A DNA stretch of 64,000 nucleotides from an uncultured Saprospiraceae bacterium. Lineage in GTDB: Bacteria > Bacteroidota > Bacteroidia > Chitinophagales > Saprospiraceae. This document shows positions 52,388 through 61,616 of this stretch, piece after piece. Each line of letters opens with the position of its first letter. The stretch's first letter is position 1. Made by a program: the position numbers and the translations under genes. Under the pieces are notes generated by a model. That model was given only the letters and a program-made list of their open reading frames with translations. It did no database searches and was not told where the DNA came from. Where the stretch lies: contig CALEYL010000041.1 of NCBI GenBank assembly GCA_937926205.1, positions 29,270 to 93,269 on the forward strand. Direction: 5' to 3'.

Positions 52388-53412
52388 ACATCTTCCTCTG
52401 ATACAGGCGGTTCGGGAGAATTGGCGACGATGGTCGTCCACAACATGTCTTTCAACTTATCGAGGCCGGTTTGTGCAACAGAAGAAATAAACACATAGTC
52501 GACGCCTTCCGGCAAATCTGCTTTCATTTCTTCCTGCATGCCCGGATCAATCATATCGCATTTGGTAATGGCCAGAATGCGGGGTTTGTCCAACAACTCC
52601 GGATTGTACATCGTCAGTTCGTTCATCAGAATGTCAAACTCTTTGCGGATGTTATCCGAATCACAGGGGATTAAGAACAACAAAGTGGAGTTGCGCTCGA
52701 TGTGACGCAGGAAGCGGTGGCCTAAACCCCGCCCGAGGTGTGCATCTTCGATGATGCCGGGAATGTCGGCGATGATGAACGAGCGGGAGTCGCGGTATTG
52801 TACAATGCCGAGGTTGGGAACCAGCGTGGTAAAGGGATAAGCGCCTATTTCAGGTTTTGCGGCTGTCATAACCGATAACAAAGTAGATTTTCCGGCATTC
52901 GGAAAACCGACCAGTCCTACATCTGCCAGTACTTTAAGCTCCAGGATTTTCCATTCTTCCAGTCCGGGTTCGCCAGGTTGCGAATAACGGGGCGCCTGGT
53001 TGGTCGGCGACTTAAAATTGGAATTGCCGAGACCGCCGCGTCCACCTGGGACGAGGATGCGCTTTTCGCCGTCCTGCGTGATCTCGAAGTGGATCTCACC
53101 AGTTTCGGCGTCTTTGGCTACGGTCCCCAGAGGGACATCGAGAATGACGTCTTTTCCAAAGCCGCCTGTTTTGTTGCCGTCGCTTCCATTGGTACCGCGC
53201 TCTGCGATCACGTGTTTGCGGTATTTCAGGGGCAGCAGGGTCCACATGTTCCGGTTGCCGCGCAGGATGATGTGCCCGCCACGACCGCCATCGCCGCCAT
53301 CTGGCCCGCCTTTTGTCGTAAATTTATCGCGATAAAAATGGGTCATGCCTGCACCACCGGCGCCGGAGCGGCAGCAGATTTTTACATAATCCACAAAGTT
53401 TTGGTCAGCCAT
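52363..53412 (-). CDS. obg: GTPase Obg (CgtA)
   Basis: The protein has 349 residues. The glycine-rich Obg fold is residues 1-158 (GGPDGGDGGRGGHIIL, GGRGGLGN). The G domain follows with G1 GFPNAGKS (169-176), DIPGIIEDAHLGRGLGHRFLRHIER and TKCD. The optional C-terminal OCT domain is missing, as in many bacteria. It acts in late assembly of the 50S ribosome. Its start overlaps the end of adk by 8 bp, so the two are probably co-transcribed in the order adk-obg. Confidence 0.95.
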   Translation of the reverse strand: MADQNFVDYVKICCRSGAGGAGMTHFYRDKFTTKGGPDGGDGGRGGHIILRGNRNMWTLLPLKYRKHVIAERGTNGSDGNKTGGFGKDVILDVPLGTVAKDAETGEIHFEITQDGEKRILVPGGRGGLGNSNFKSPTNQAPRYSQPGEPGLEEWKILELKVLADVGLVGFPNAGKSTLLSVMTAAKPEIGAYPFTTLVPNLGIVQYRDSRSFIIADIPGIIEDAHLGRGLGHRFLRHIERNSTLLFLIPCDSDNIRKEFDILMNELTMYNPELLDKPRILAITKCDMIDPGMQEEMKADLPEGVDYVFISSVAQTGLDKLKDMLWTTIVANSPEPPVSEEDVYGADDFM

Positions 53413-53983
53413 TTATTTGGTCAATTTCTATACATAAGCGCCCGAAAATGGTTTCGACAGCGCCAACACCCTCGATTTTACGGGCTTTACCCTGTTGTTC
53501 GTAATATTCAAACACCGGGCTTGTTTCTTTTTTATAAACTTCGATGCGGTTCTGGATGATTTTTTCGTCCAAATCATCGGAACGGCCTGATGTGGCGCCT
53601 CTTCCAAGGATGCGTTTGATGATTTCTTCATCCGGAACTTCCAGCATCAGCAATGCTGAAATGGTCTGGTCTTTTTCAGCAAGCAGCGTATCAAGCGCTT
53701 CAGATTGGGAAATCGTACGCGGGAATCCGTCAAAAATATAACCCGGTACATCCGGATTGGCTTCCACTTTGTTGCGCAACATGCCAATTGTTACTTCATC
53801 CGGAACCAGTTCTCCTTTCTGCATATATCTTTTGGCTTCTATGCCGAGTGGGGTATCATTACTCAATTCGTAGCGGAATAAATCACCGGTGGAAATGTGC
53901 AGCAGCTTGTAACGGTTCACCAACATTGCAGCTTGTGTGCCCTTGCCCGATCCAGGAGGGCCAAATAGTATCAAATTGATCAT
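53405..53983 (-). CDS. adk: adenylate kinase
   Basis: The protein has 192 residues. The P-loop is GPPGSGKGTQ (8-17), then DLFRYELSNDTPLG, DGFPRT and the LID/core region GRGATSGRSDD. The LID is short and has no Cys, so it is the zinc-free short form. It keeps AMP, ADP and ATP in balance. The gene overlaps obg by 8 bp. Confidence 0.95.
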   Translation of the reverse strand: MINLILFGPPGSGKGTQAAMLVNRYKLLHISTGDLFRYELSNDTPLGIEAKRYMQKGELVPDEVTIGMLRNKVEANPDVPGYIFDGFPRTISQSEALDTLLAEKDQTISALLMLEVPDEEIIKRILGRGATSGRSDDLDEKIIQNRIEVYKKETSPVFEYYEQQGKARKIEGVGAVETIFGRLCIEIDQING

Positions 53984-54425
53984 GACATTAACAAACGTTT
54001 AGTTTTTAATCTTAAACAACCACTCATGCGAATGCTAAAAATGCCGTTTCCCGGCAACAACTTCCGCTGCGTGGAACATCTGTGGCTTTATTCTGGTTCA
54101 GGCAAGCGGCGAAGATAGCTTTTTTTTTGCAGACTGCTCCCAAGGTGGCCGGTTTGAAAACAAAGCAGATGCGGCAGCGTTTATCAATTACCCGGCATCT
54201 GAATAGATGACGTATTGGAAAAAGAAAAAGTAACCCTTGTAAAAGAAAAATGCATTCCTGAATGTTACTATAGGATAGCTGCATGGGCGCCTGATATAAT
54301 TGCGCCTTATTTTTTTATAAAAGAAAGATTTGAACATCGCAATCAAAGTATTTGTATAACAGCTTACAAAGCATTTTGCTGAAAATTATTAACTTGCTTG
54401 TCCAACATTCCACAATGCTAAAGCT
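53984..54425. other. intergenic region without visible gene
   Basis: This gap lies between the divergent adk and T9SS protein genes. It has T and A runs (for example near 54118 and 54308) and a few short open frames with no domains. I see no exact promoter box, repeat or RNA structure in it. Confidence 0.45.
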
Positions 54426-57209
54426 ATGCGAAAAAAACTATACGCCGTCCTTTGCCTGACAACCGCTTTTACCTTGCTTTCCAATAATGCATGGGCAACC
54501 CACAACCGGGCAGGTGAAATCAGCATCGAGCAAGTAGGGGATTGCGTTACGAGCCTTACCATCAAAGCCACAATTGTGACTTATACCAAAACCAGCAGTG
54601 TTGATGCCGACCGCGATTCGCTGACCATTTGCTGGGGGGACGGCAAGTGCGACCGCGTAGCAAGAATGAATGGCCCAGGCTCCCCTCCAAAGGGAGAACC
54701 GCTTGAAAACGATACGAAAAAGAATATTTACATGGGGTTCCATACCTATGCGGCGCGGAGTACCTACGTCATCTCGATGACCGACCCCAACCGCAATGCG
54801 GGTATTCTGAATGTAAACCCGCCGAATTCTGTACAAATTAAATTCCACCTTCAAACGACCTATACGTTCCCCAACCCGCAATTTCAGGGATGCAACAATA
54901 CGCCGGTTTTGTTGCAGGAACCCATTGATTTCGGTTGTGTGGGAAAGGTATTTACACACAATCCCAATGCCTACGACGAAGACAACGACAGCCTGGCCTA
55001 CGAGTTGGTTGTGCCGCTCCAGGATGTCGGAACGCCGGTACCCAATTACCTTTGGCCGGATCAGTTAACGCCACTCAATAACGACATCAGCATCAACCCG
55101 ATTACCGGAGAAATTATATGGAGGTCGCCCCAGCAACCCGGGGAATACAACATTGCGATGCACATCATTTCCTACCGAAACGGGGTCGTGATGGACATTG
55201 TGCTTCGGGATATGCAAATTCTGATTCGCGAATGCGACAACCAACCGCCGGATGTGACGACAACATTCGACGAGATTTGCGTCATTGCCGGCGATGTGGT
55301 GGAAATCGGAGTGACTGCAGGCGCCCCGGTTTTTGAAACGGATCAGAAAGTGAAGCTTACGGCGCAGGGAGGACCCTTCTTTGTGCCTTACAGCCCGGCA
55401 ACTTTTGAACCACCGACCAATGGCTTTCAGGATGACCCTGTCGTGAAAGTCTTCCGCTGGCAAACTGTTTGCGAACACATAGGCAGTCAATATTACACCG
55501 TTGTGTTCAAAGCGACGGACGATTTCTTCGACGGCATGTCCGGTCTGGCGACGCTTAAAACGGTTCGGATTAAGGTCGTTGGTCCGCCCCCTGAGGATGT
55601 GCGAGCCAACCCGGGGTCCGGTCAGGTAGAATTGAGCTGGGAAAAACCGTATTCCTGTGATGAAGCTGCTGAGAATTATTTCCGGGGCTTTACGGTATGG
55701 CGACGGGAAGGCAGCAACAACTTCCCGCCTGATACCTGTATGCCGGGTCTGGCTGGAAGGGGATACGTCCAGGTAACGCCACAGCCTATCAATAGCGAAC
55801 AAAACGGCAGGTATTACTACAAAGACCAGAATGTGGAACGCGGCCGAACTTATTGTTATCGCGTATTGGCTGTTTTTGCCAAAACAACGCCGGGCGGCCA
55901 GTTTATTTATAACCGGGTGGAAAGTTTGCCATCGGAGGAGACTTGTGTGCAATTGAGCCGCGATGTGCCGCTCATCACCCACGTCAATGTGCTGCAAACC
56001 GGAACAGCAGATGGTCGGATAGAGGTTTGCTGGTCAAAACCCAAACCAGTTGATCTGGATACCATTGTCAATCCGGGGCCTTACCGCTACGAGGTGCTCC
56101 GCGCTGATGGCCAAACCGTTACGGCTGCTGATTTCCGAACCATTGGGGTAGATTTTTCCAGTGAATTTTTTGCGGAAGCCAACGATACCTGCTTTATTGA
56201 CGCCGGCCTGAATACCGCGGGCCAGCCTTACAGTTATATGATCAATTTTTATGTGAATGGTGAAGACGAGCCTTTGGGCGCTACCAACCCGGCAACTTCG
56301 GTTTTCCTAAGCAGTGCGCCAACGGATAACCGCCTCAATTTGTCGTGGACGGAAATTGTGCCGTGGGATAATTTCAAATACGTTGTTTACCGGAAAAGTG
56401 CTTCTGGCGTATTCGATTCTCTGACGACCGTGACGGCACAAAATTACGCCGATGTCGGGCTCATCAACGGCAAAGAATACTGCTATCTGGTGAAAAGCAT
56501 CGGATCTTATGGTGTGGAAGGTGTTGTCAGCCCGCTGCTTAACTTCTCGCAGGAGTTGTGTTCGGTTCCGGTCGACAATGTAGCGCCCTGTCCGCCAACT
56601 TTAGAAGTGAGTAATATATGCAATCAGGATATCCGATGCACGGATGAAGATGCTTTGTTCAATTCCCTGCGCTGGGTGAACCCCATGCAGCTATGCGTCG
56701 AAACAGATGACGTTACCGGTTATCGGGTATATTATGCGCCTTTTGAAGGCCGCGAATTTGAGCGGGTAGCTGAATTTGACGAGTCCGGCAGGCTAACCTG
56801 GGAACACAAACCCGAATTTGGCATTGCAGGATGCTATGCGGTCACGGCCATTGACACCTTCTTCAACGAAAGTGAATTCAGCAATGTGGTTTGTGTAGAC
56901 AACTGTCCGTCTTACGTGCTGCCGAATACCTTTACCCCTAATGGCGACGGCCAGAACGATGAATTCCGGCCTTATCCCTACTGTTTCATCGAAAGCGTTG
57001 ATTTTAAAGTATTCAACCGATGGGGACAGTTGGTGTTCCAGACCAATGACCCGGATTTAAATTGGGATGGACTGAATTCACGAGGGGAAACGCTTACGGA
57101 AGGCGTCTATTACTATACTTGTCGTACTTTTGAGCGCCGGGTTGCGGGTATTATACAAAGTCCGCAGTTGCTTAGCGGATACATTGAATTACTCAGAGGA
57201 GGAAAATAG
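54426..57209 (+). CDS. large secreted protein with FN3-like repeats and T9SS type B sorting domain
   Basis: The protein has 927 residues. It has a signal peptide (LTTAFTLLSNNAWA), then THNRAGEISIEQ, a start common in Saprospiraceae surface proteins. The middle has several fibronectin III-type repeats (VELSWEKPYSCDEAAENYFRGFTVWRREG and LNLSWTEIVPWDNFKYVVYRKS). The C terminus is NTFTPNGDGQNDEFRPYP...FKVFNRWGQLVFQT...NWDGLNSRGETLTEGVYYYTC, the type B sorting domain of type IX secretion. It should be displayed on the cell surface or released. It resembles the protein at 40157 in design. Confidence 0.9.
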   Translation: MRKKLYAVLCLTTAFTLLSNNAWATHNRAGEISIEQVGDCVTSLTIKATIVTYTKTSSVDADRDSLTICWGDGKCDRVARMNGPGSPPKGEPLENDTKKNIYMGFHTYAARSTYVISMTDPNRNAGILNVNPPNSVQIKFHLQTTYTFPNPQFQGCNNTPVLLQEPIDFGCVGKVFTHNPNAYDEDNDSLAYELVVPLQDVGTPVPNYLWPDQLTPLNNDISINPITGEIIWRSPQQPGEYNIAMHIISYRNGVVMDIVLRDMQILIRECDNQPPDVTTTFDEICVIAGDVVEIGVTAGAPVFETDQKVKLTAQGGPFFVPYSPATFEPPTNGFQDDPVVKVFRWQTVCEHIGSQYYTVVFKATDDFFDGMSGLATLKTVRIKVVGPPPEDVRANPGSGQVELSWEKPYSCDEAAENYFRGFTVWRREGSNNFPPDTCMPGLAGRGYVQVTPQPINSEQNGRYYYKDQNVERGRTYCYRVLAVFAKTTPGGQFIYNRVESLPSEETCVQLSRDVPLITHVNVLQTGTADGRIEVCWSKPKPVDLDTIVNPGPYRYEVLRADGQTVTAADFRTIGVDFSSEFFAEANDTCFIDAGLNTAGQPYSYMINFYVNGEDEPLGATNPATSVFLSSAPTDNRLNLSWTEIVPWDNFKYVVYRKSASGVFDSLTTVTAQNYADVGLINGKEYCYLVKSIGSYGVEGVVSPLLNFSQELCSVPVDNVAPCPPTLEVSNICNQDIRCTDEDALFNSLRWVNPMQLCVETDDVTGYRVYYAPFEGREFERVAEFDESGRLTWEHKPEFGIAGCYAVTAIDTFFNESEFSNVVCVDNCPSYVLPNTFTPNGDGQNDEFRPYPYCFIESVDFKVFNRWGQLVFQTNDPDLNWDGLNSRGETLTEGVYYYTCRTFERRVAGIIQSPQLLSGYIELLRGGK
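57197..57202 (+). promoter_or_regulatory. strong Shine-Dalgarno AGGAGG for riboflavin synthase
   Basis: AGGAGG ends 11 bases before the ATG at 57214 and lies inside the last codons of the large secreted protein gene. Strong Shine-Dalgarno sites are uncommon in Bacteroidota, and this one decides the ribE start. It implies that the two genes share an mRNA. Confidence 0.6.
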
Positions 57210-57213
57210 TGCC

Positions 57214-57804
57214 ATGTTCACAGGAATTATAGAAGCTATCGGCAAGGTAGCTTCCATTCGCCGCGAAGGCGAAAACGTACATTTTGACATTGAATCCGGG
57301 CTTTCAGAAGCCCTTAAAATAGATCAAAGTCTGGCGCACAACGGCGTTTGCCTTACGGTAACGGCGTTGTCGCCAGGCGTACATACCGTAACGGCGGTAG
57401 CCGAAACCCTGCTGCGGTCCAACCTCGGCGACCTGAGCGTGGGGGATGTGGTTAACCTCGAACGGGCCATGATTTCCGGCGCCCGCCTAGACGGGCATAT
57501 CGTTCAGGGGCATGTGGATGCAACGGGCGTCTGCACGGCAATTGAAGACGCCAACGGGAGCTGGTATGTGCATTTTCAATACGAACCATCTGAAGAGCGC
57601 TTACTGGTAGACAAAGGTTCTGTTTGTATAAACGGAGTGAGCCTGACGGTCGTATCGCCGCACGAAGACCGATTTTCAGTCGCCATCATTCCCTATACCT
57701 GGGAGCATACCAATTTTAACCGACTACAGCCCGGCGACCGCGTTAATCTGGAGTTTGACATTATCGGGAAGTACATCGCGCGCTATGCAGCGCTTTACAG
57801 ATAA
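57214..57804 (+). CDS. ribE: riboflavin synthase alpha chain
   Basis: The protein has 196 residues, two lumazine-binding barrels. It starts MFTGIIEAIGKV, the invariant N terminus. Barrel 1 has HNGVCLTV and barrel 2 has CINGVSLTVV, with GHIVQGHVDATG and PYTWEHTNF between and after them. It joins two 6,7-dimethyl-8-ribityllumazine molecules to form riboflavin. It starts four bases after the stop of the surface protein gene. No FMN riboswitch or other rib gene is present nearby. Confidence 0.95.
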   Translation: MFTGIIEAIGKVASIRREGENVHFDIESGLSEALKIDQSLAHNGVCLTVTALSPGVHTVTAVAETLLRSNLGDLSVGDVVNLERAMISGARLDGHIVQGHVDATGVCTAIEDANGSWYVHFQYEPSEERLLVDKGSVCINGVSLTVVSPHEDRFSVAIIPYTWEHTNFNRLQPGDRVNLEFDIIGKYIARYAALYR

Positions 57805-57835
57805 GTGGACAGCCCCTGAATACGCGGCACCACCA

Positions 57836-58672
57836 TTAATTTCCACCTAAAATCAGCGGCAAGCCCCCGTTTTTGTCGCCAATGACAATCACCTTCGTAT
57901 TGGGCGAGTTGGCCAATTTCAACGTGGCTTCTATGCCTTTGTCTTTCAGAATGTTGTTGGAAAGGCTGGCGTTGAGAATCTGGTTGGCATCGGCTTTTGC
58001 TTTTGCTTCAATGATTTTCCGCTCTGCTTCTTTCCGTTCCTGCTGGAGTATGTATTCGTATTTGAGCGCCTGCTGTTCTGATTCGATTTTGTCTTCGATC
58101 GCCAAACGCACTTTTTCGGGCAATTGGATGCCGCGGATCAGCGTAGCGCGCAGGTCAACGAAATTGTGGAGCAACGCGGCTTCCAGGTCTTTCTGAATTT
58201 GTTGCTGCACTTCTTCCCGTTTGCTGGAATAGAGCTCCTCCGGATCGTAACGGCCAATGATTTTCCGGACGGCAGAACGCACTTCGGAACGCACCAGAGA
58301 ATTGATGTATTCGATACCGAATTTCTCGTGCAGGTCGCCAATTTTATCGTATTTGGGATTTACGCGCACGGTAATGTCCACATTGATGGTAAGGCCGTTC
58401 CGGGACAGCACCTCCATTTGCTCTTCGAGTTGTTGCTCGCGCATGTCATATACATACATCACATTCCAGGGCGCCAGCACATGGAATCCTGGGTAGTAGA
58501 TGTGCTCTTTGTCGAGTCCGACACCGAAACGGCGAAACAACACGCCCTGGTGGCCGGGTTCAATGGTAAGGAATGTGGCGTTGGAAAATACCAGTACCAC
58601 CACCAGAATAATGGTGACGATCACGCCTGTGGTAACTAATTTGCCTTGACGGGGAAGTCTGGCTTCGCTCAT
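57836..58672 (-). CDS. SPFH domain protein (prohibitin family)
   Basis: The protein has 278 residues. A single N-terminal membrane segment (TGVIVTIILVVVLVFSNATFLTI) is followed by the band 7 domain (EPGHQGVLFRRFGVG, VDITVRVNPKYDKIGDLHEKFG, RSAVRKIIGRYDPEELYSSKREEV). A helical region rich in Glu, Ala and Lys comes next. This order matches bacterial prohibitin-like proteins. It probably forms ring assemblies around membrane proteases or marks membrane domains. It is convergent with ribE. Confidence 0.9.
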   Translation of the reverse strand: MSEARLPRQGKLVTTGVIVTIILVVVLVFSNATFLTIEPGHQGVLFRRFGVGLDKEHIYYPGFHVLAPWNVMYVYDMREQQLEEQMEVLSRNGLTINVDITVRVNPKYDKIGDLHEKFGIEYINSLVRSEVRSAVRKIIGRYDPEELYSSKREEVQQQIQKDLEAALLHNFVDLRATLIRGIQLPEKVRLAIEDKIESEQQALKYEYILQQERKEAERKIIEAKAKADANQILNASLSNNILKDKGIEATLKLANSPNTKVIVIGDKNGGLPLILGGN

Positions 58673-58734
58673 AAAAAAGAATTTAAAACATAAAGATACA
58701 ACGCTCCCGATTCACTTCAAAAAATACCTTTGGA

Positions 58735-59814
58735 TTAAGCGCTTGCCGCAGCGCAGTAATCCAGTGCCGCTTCAATCTCGCTACGGTCGCAGGCTACATT
58801 TACAACAGCATTCCCCGCAGGTTGGATGAGGCTGAATAGTATTTTTCCGTTTTCGTTCTTTTTATCCTGTTGCATCAGGGCAAACAATGTGGGGTAAGAC
58901 GCCTTTTCCAGTCTGAAGCCGCCATATAAGCCGCTCAGGAAAGTTGTAATTTTTTTCACTTCAGCCATAGCCAGTCCCAATTTCAGGTGCGACAGGTAGC
59001 TTTCTGCAATCATACCTGCTGCAATGGCCTCACCGTGCAACAGCGGGTGTGCCGATTCCAGGGCATCGCCTTCTATGGCATGGCCGATGGTGTGTCCAAA
59101 ATTCAGCGCTTTGCGGATGCCGTGTTCGAAAGGGTCTGCCTCCACGACGTGTTGTTTGATGCGCAGGGAGTGTTGGATTAGCGGTAGCCAGTCGACTTCT
59201 GCTAAATTATTTATTCCGGTCAGTATGTGCCACTGTTCCGCATCTGCGATGAGGGCGTGTTTGAGCATTTCTGCAAAGCCGCTGCGCAATTCGCGGTAAG
59301 GCAGGGTTTTCAAAAAACCGGCATCGATGAATACCGCCGAAGGATCCTGAAAAACGCCAATGCTGTTTTTAACCTGCATGAAATCGATGCCCAGCTTGCC
59401 GCCAACCGAGGCGTCAACCTGCGACAACAATGTAGTGGGTATCTGCACAAAATCCATGCCCCGCTTGAAAGTCGCCGCACAAAAGCCGCCCATGTCTCCG
59501 ATGACGCCGCCGCCCAGGTTTAGCAAAAGAGAACGCCGGTCGAGGCCACCGGACATCATGCCCCGCCAGATCGCCTGGCAGGTGTCGATGTTTTTGTGTT
59601 GCTCGCCAGCCGGGATTTGAATGAGCCGGAAGTCTTCCAAACCTGTTTTTTCCAGAAATACCGGCAGGCAATGCTGCGCCGTGTTTTCATCAACCAGAAT
59701 GGCAATTTTTGAATACGCCTTTTCGCGAAGCCAGGTTTTGGCGCTTTCGCGCAAATCGCCGAGCTGTATGTCGTAGGCAGGAAGATGAAGTGTGGACATT
59801 TTATGATCATTCAT
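58735..59814 (-). CDS. aroB: 3-dehydroquinate synthase
   Basis: The protein has about 359 residues from the ATG at 59814; an ATG at 59799 is an alternative. NAD-binding motifs include LLNLGGGVIGDMGGFCAATFKRGMDFVQIPTTLLSQVDASVGGKLGIDF. The zinc ligands lie in EMLKHALI, NFGHTIGHAIE and HGEAIAAGM. It converts DAHP to 3-dehydroquinate, the second step of the shikimate pathway. It is transcribed away from the repeat-rich gap at 59.8-60.3 kb. Confidence 0.94.
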   Translation of the reverse strand: MNDHKMSTLHLPAYDIQLGDLRESAKTWLREKAYSKIAILVDENTAQHCLPVFLEKTGLEDFRLIQIPAGEQHKNIDTCQAIWRGMMSGGLDRRSLLLNLGGGVIGDMGGFCAATFKRGMDFVQIPTTLLSQVDASVGGKLGIDFMQVKNSIGVFQDPSAVFIDAGFLKTLPYRELRSGFAEMLKHALIADAEQWHILTGINNLAEVDWLPLIQHSLRIKQHVVEADPFEHGIRKALNFGHTIGHAIEGDALESAHPLLHGEAIAAGMIAESYLSHLKLGLAMAEVKKITTFLSGLYGGFRLEKASYPTLFALMQQDKKNENGKILFSLIQPAGNAVVNVACDRSEIEAALDYCAAASA

Positions 59815-59977
59815 TTTCAAAAGACAAAGTTGGTCGGTATTTGGTTGTTAGTTGGCAGTTTTTCAGTTAGCAGTTGGCAGGAACAGTTTTAAAACCAAAA
59901 TCAGTGTACAAATGACAGGCCGTTCAGCGCTATCTGAAGCAGCCCTGCTGCCAACTATACTTGTTGTTGGTTGATCG

Positions 59978-59997
59978 CCTGCCTACCGGCAGGTAGG
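59978..59997. repeat. CCTGCC..GGCAGG hairpin element
   Basis: CCTGCC, TACC, GGCAGG then TAGG can fold in two alternative ways. Similar elements lie at 679-699 and 63935-63952. Confidence 0.5.
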
Positions 59998-60013
59998 TTG
60001 TTGGTTGTTCGTT

Positions 60014-60236
60014 TCCATCCTGCCAACTGCCAACTGCTCCCTGCCAACTCAAAATTGCCCGCTGCTGATTATTGCTTATCGAATTCTCCCTCCTAAGCAG
60101 TCTCCATCCTGCCAACTGCCAACTGCTCCCTGCCAACTCAAAATTGCCCGCTGCTGATTATTGCTTATCGAATTCTCCCTCCTAAGCAGTCTCCATCCTG
60201 CCAACTGCCAACTGCTCCCTGCCAACTCAAAATTGC
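60014..60236 (+). repeat. 89-bp tandem repeat, about 2.5 copies
   Basis: Copies begin at 60014, 60103 and 60192 with TCCATCCTGCCAACTGCC; the third is cut after about 45 bp. The two full copies appear identical over the 89-bp period. Each unit contains CTGCCAACT three times and the string TTGCTTATCGAATTCTC. The repeat sits downstream of the hydrolase gene and upstream of aroB. Confidence 0.85.
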
Positions 60237-60252
60237 TATCTACTACTTCAAG

Positions 60253-61014
60253 CTATTCCATCAGAAAAGCCTTTACTTTCTCCAGCAGCACAGCCGGTTG
60301 CTCCGCGTGTACCCAATGCCCTGCGCCAGGCACCGTATCCAGTGTTGCCAGGGGAAAGTGTTTCCGAATATCGGGCAAATCGCTGTCGAGTACATAGTCT
60401 GACAGGCCGCCACGCAGAAAAAAGGCCGGACCTTCAAAAACGTCGCCGCTTACAGGCGCCAGCAAATCGCGGTAATGCGCCGACAGTGCCGGCAGGTTCA
60501 TTTTCCATTCGTAACCGCCCGCTTTGTTTCGCGTCAGGTTTTTCATCAAAAACTGGCGTACCCCCTGTTCCGGGATGCGCGTTGACAGGAAAGCTTCGGC
60601 TTCACTACGTTCCGTGATGGCGCCGGGATCCATGGCCAGCAAGGCGTCAAAAATCGCATCGTGACCCCCGGCATAGGCTTTGGGGGCAATGTCAACCACG
60701 ATGAGTTTTTCCACCATATCGGGGTTTTGCAGGGCAAATTGCATGGCGACTTTGCCGCCCATCGAATGCCCCATCAAGTGTGCTTTGAAAATCCAGTGTG
60801 CTTCCATGAATGCCTTCAGATCTTCCGCCATGATCGGGTAGCTGATGTCCGGCATGTGTGGCGAACGGCCGTGGTTGCGCAGATCCGGCACATAAACGGT
60901 ATAATGTTCCGCCAGTTGTTTGGCTATGGTTTGCCAATTGTCCAGGGTTCCGAAAAGCCCGTGCAGGATGAGCAGGGGCGCTCCCTGGCCGTAGGTTTTG
61001 TAGTTGAGTTCCAT
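60253..61014 (-). CDS. alpha/beta fold hydrolase (YbfF-like esterase type)
   Basis: The protein has 253 residues from the ATG at 61014. The oxyanion region is LHGLFG (18-23), RNHGRS is typical of this subgroup, the nucleophile Ser84 is in MGHSMGGKVAM, and the His is in GAGHWVHAEQP near the C terminus. There is no signal peptide. It is a cytoplasmic ester or thioester hydrolase, and the substrate is unknown. An upstream TTG is in frame but lies in the promoter. Confidence 0.88.
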   Translation of the reverse strand: MELNYKTYGQGAPLLILHGLFGTLDNWQTIAKQLAEHYTVYVPDLRNHGRSPHMPDISYPIMAEDLKAFMEAHWIFKAHLMGHSMGGKVAMQFALQNPDMVEKLIVVDIAPKAYAGGHDAIFDALLAMDPGAITERSEAEAFLSTRIPEQGVRQFLMKNLTRNKAGGYEWKMNLPALSAHYRDLLAPVSGDVFEGPAFFLRGGLSDYVLDSDLPDIRKHFPLATLDTVPGAGHWVHAEQPAVLLEKVKAFLME

Positions 61015-61020
61015 AAGCTG

Positions 61021-61028
61021 CAAAGATA
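61021..61028 (-). promoter_or_regulatory. -7 box TATCTTTG six bases before the hydrolase ATG
   Basis: Read on the minus strand, TATCTTTG matches the consensus exactly, and only six bases separate it from the ATG. The mRNA is likely leaderless or nearly so. No TTG at the standard distance is seen. Confidence 0.5.
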
Positions 61029-61129
61029 GGCGTTCTGGTTTTGTTTAACCTTAACAATATTTTATGAAGAAAGTCAATAAACCTATTGCGGTTGCCGCCG
61101 TCTCAATAGCAAATCAATAAATTGTAACT

Positions 61130-61588
61130 ATGAAAATGACGAAAAAAGCATTCCAATTGTTTGTCCTTGCATTCGCCCTGTTGTTTGCAGGCGCACTCAA
61201 CGCCCAATCAGAAACGACGAAGCCGAACCCGGAACGTCGACAGCCCATGAGCGCCGATGAAATGGCCAAAAAAAGAACGGACCACCAAAAGGAGACCCTC
61301 GGACTGAGCGACGAACAGTACCAGAAAGTGTACGAGATCAACAAAAAAGGCGCAGAAAAGTCTATGGCGCTTCGCAAAGAGGCCCGAGAAGACCGCGAAG
61401 CGCGCATGAAAGAAGCACAGGCTATGGAAGCGGAGCAGATGGCTCAAATGAACAAAGTGCTTACTCCGGAGCAATACGAGAAATATAAAATGGGCAAAGA
61501 AAAGAACAAAGAAAAAATGAAAGAACGCAGAGGCCCGCGTCCTGAAGGAGGCGGAAGGGGCAAAGGTCCGGGAAATAAGGAAGATTAG
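61130..61588 (+). CDS. small exported charged protein (DUF4890/Spy-like)
   Basis: The protein has 152 residues with a signal peptide (FVLAFALLFAGALNAQ). The rest is highly charged and helical: LGLSDEQYQKVYEINKKGAEK and MAQMNKVLTPEQYEKYK, a pair of LT-x-x-Q/Y motifs as in DUF4890 and Spy/CpxP-type proteins. The tail is rich in Arg, Gly and Pro. Relatives act as periplasmic chaperones or envelope stress factors. That role is inferred from composition and motifs only. Confidence 0.75.
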   Translation: MKMTKKAFQLFVLAFALLFAGALNAQSETTKPNPERRQPMSADEMAKKRTDHQKETLGLSDEQYQKVYEINKKGAEKSMALRKEAREDREARMKEAQAMEAEQMAQMNKVLTPEQYEKYKMGKEKNKEKMKERRGPRPEGGGRGKGPGNKED

Positions 61589-61616
61589 GACTTTTTTATA
61601 AGAGGCAAAGTGCAAG

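Larger units (their letters stand above)
59815..60252. other. intergenic region built from repeats
   Basis: No gene is seen. The stretch holds AGTTGGCAG strings (59850-59880), a CCTGCC hairpin (59978-59997) and an 89-bp tandem repeat (60014-60236). The AGTTGGCAG strings are the complement of the CTGCCAACT strings in the tandem repeat, so the region can fold on itself. Confidence 0.65.

Noticed and set aside
54024..54284. 86-codon minus-strand frame in the gap before the large T9SS protein
   Set aside because: It has no signal peptide, domain or promoter, and its composition looks like non-coding DNA.
60014..60236. CRISPR array
   Set aside because: The 89-bp units are contiguous and identical with no spacers, and no cas genes are present.
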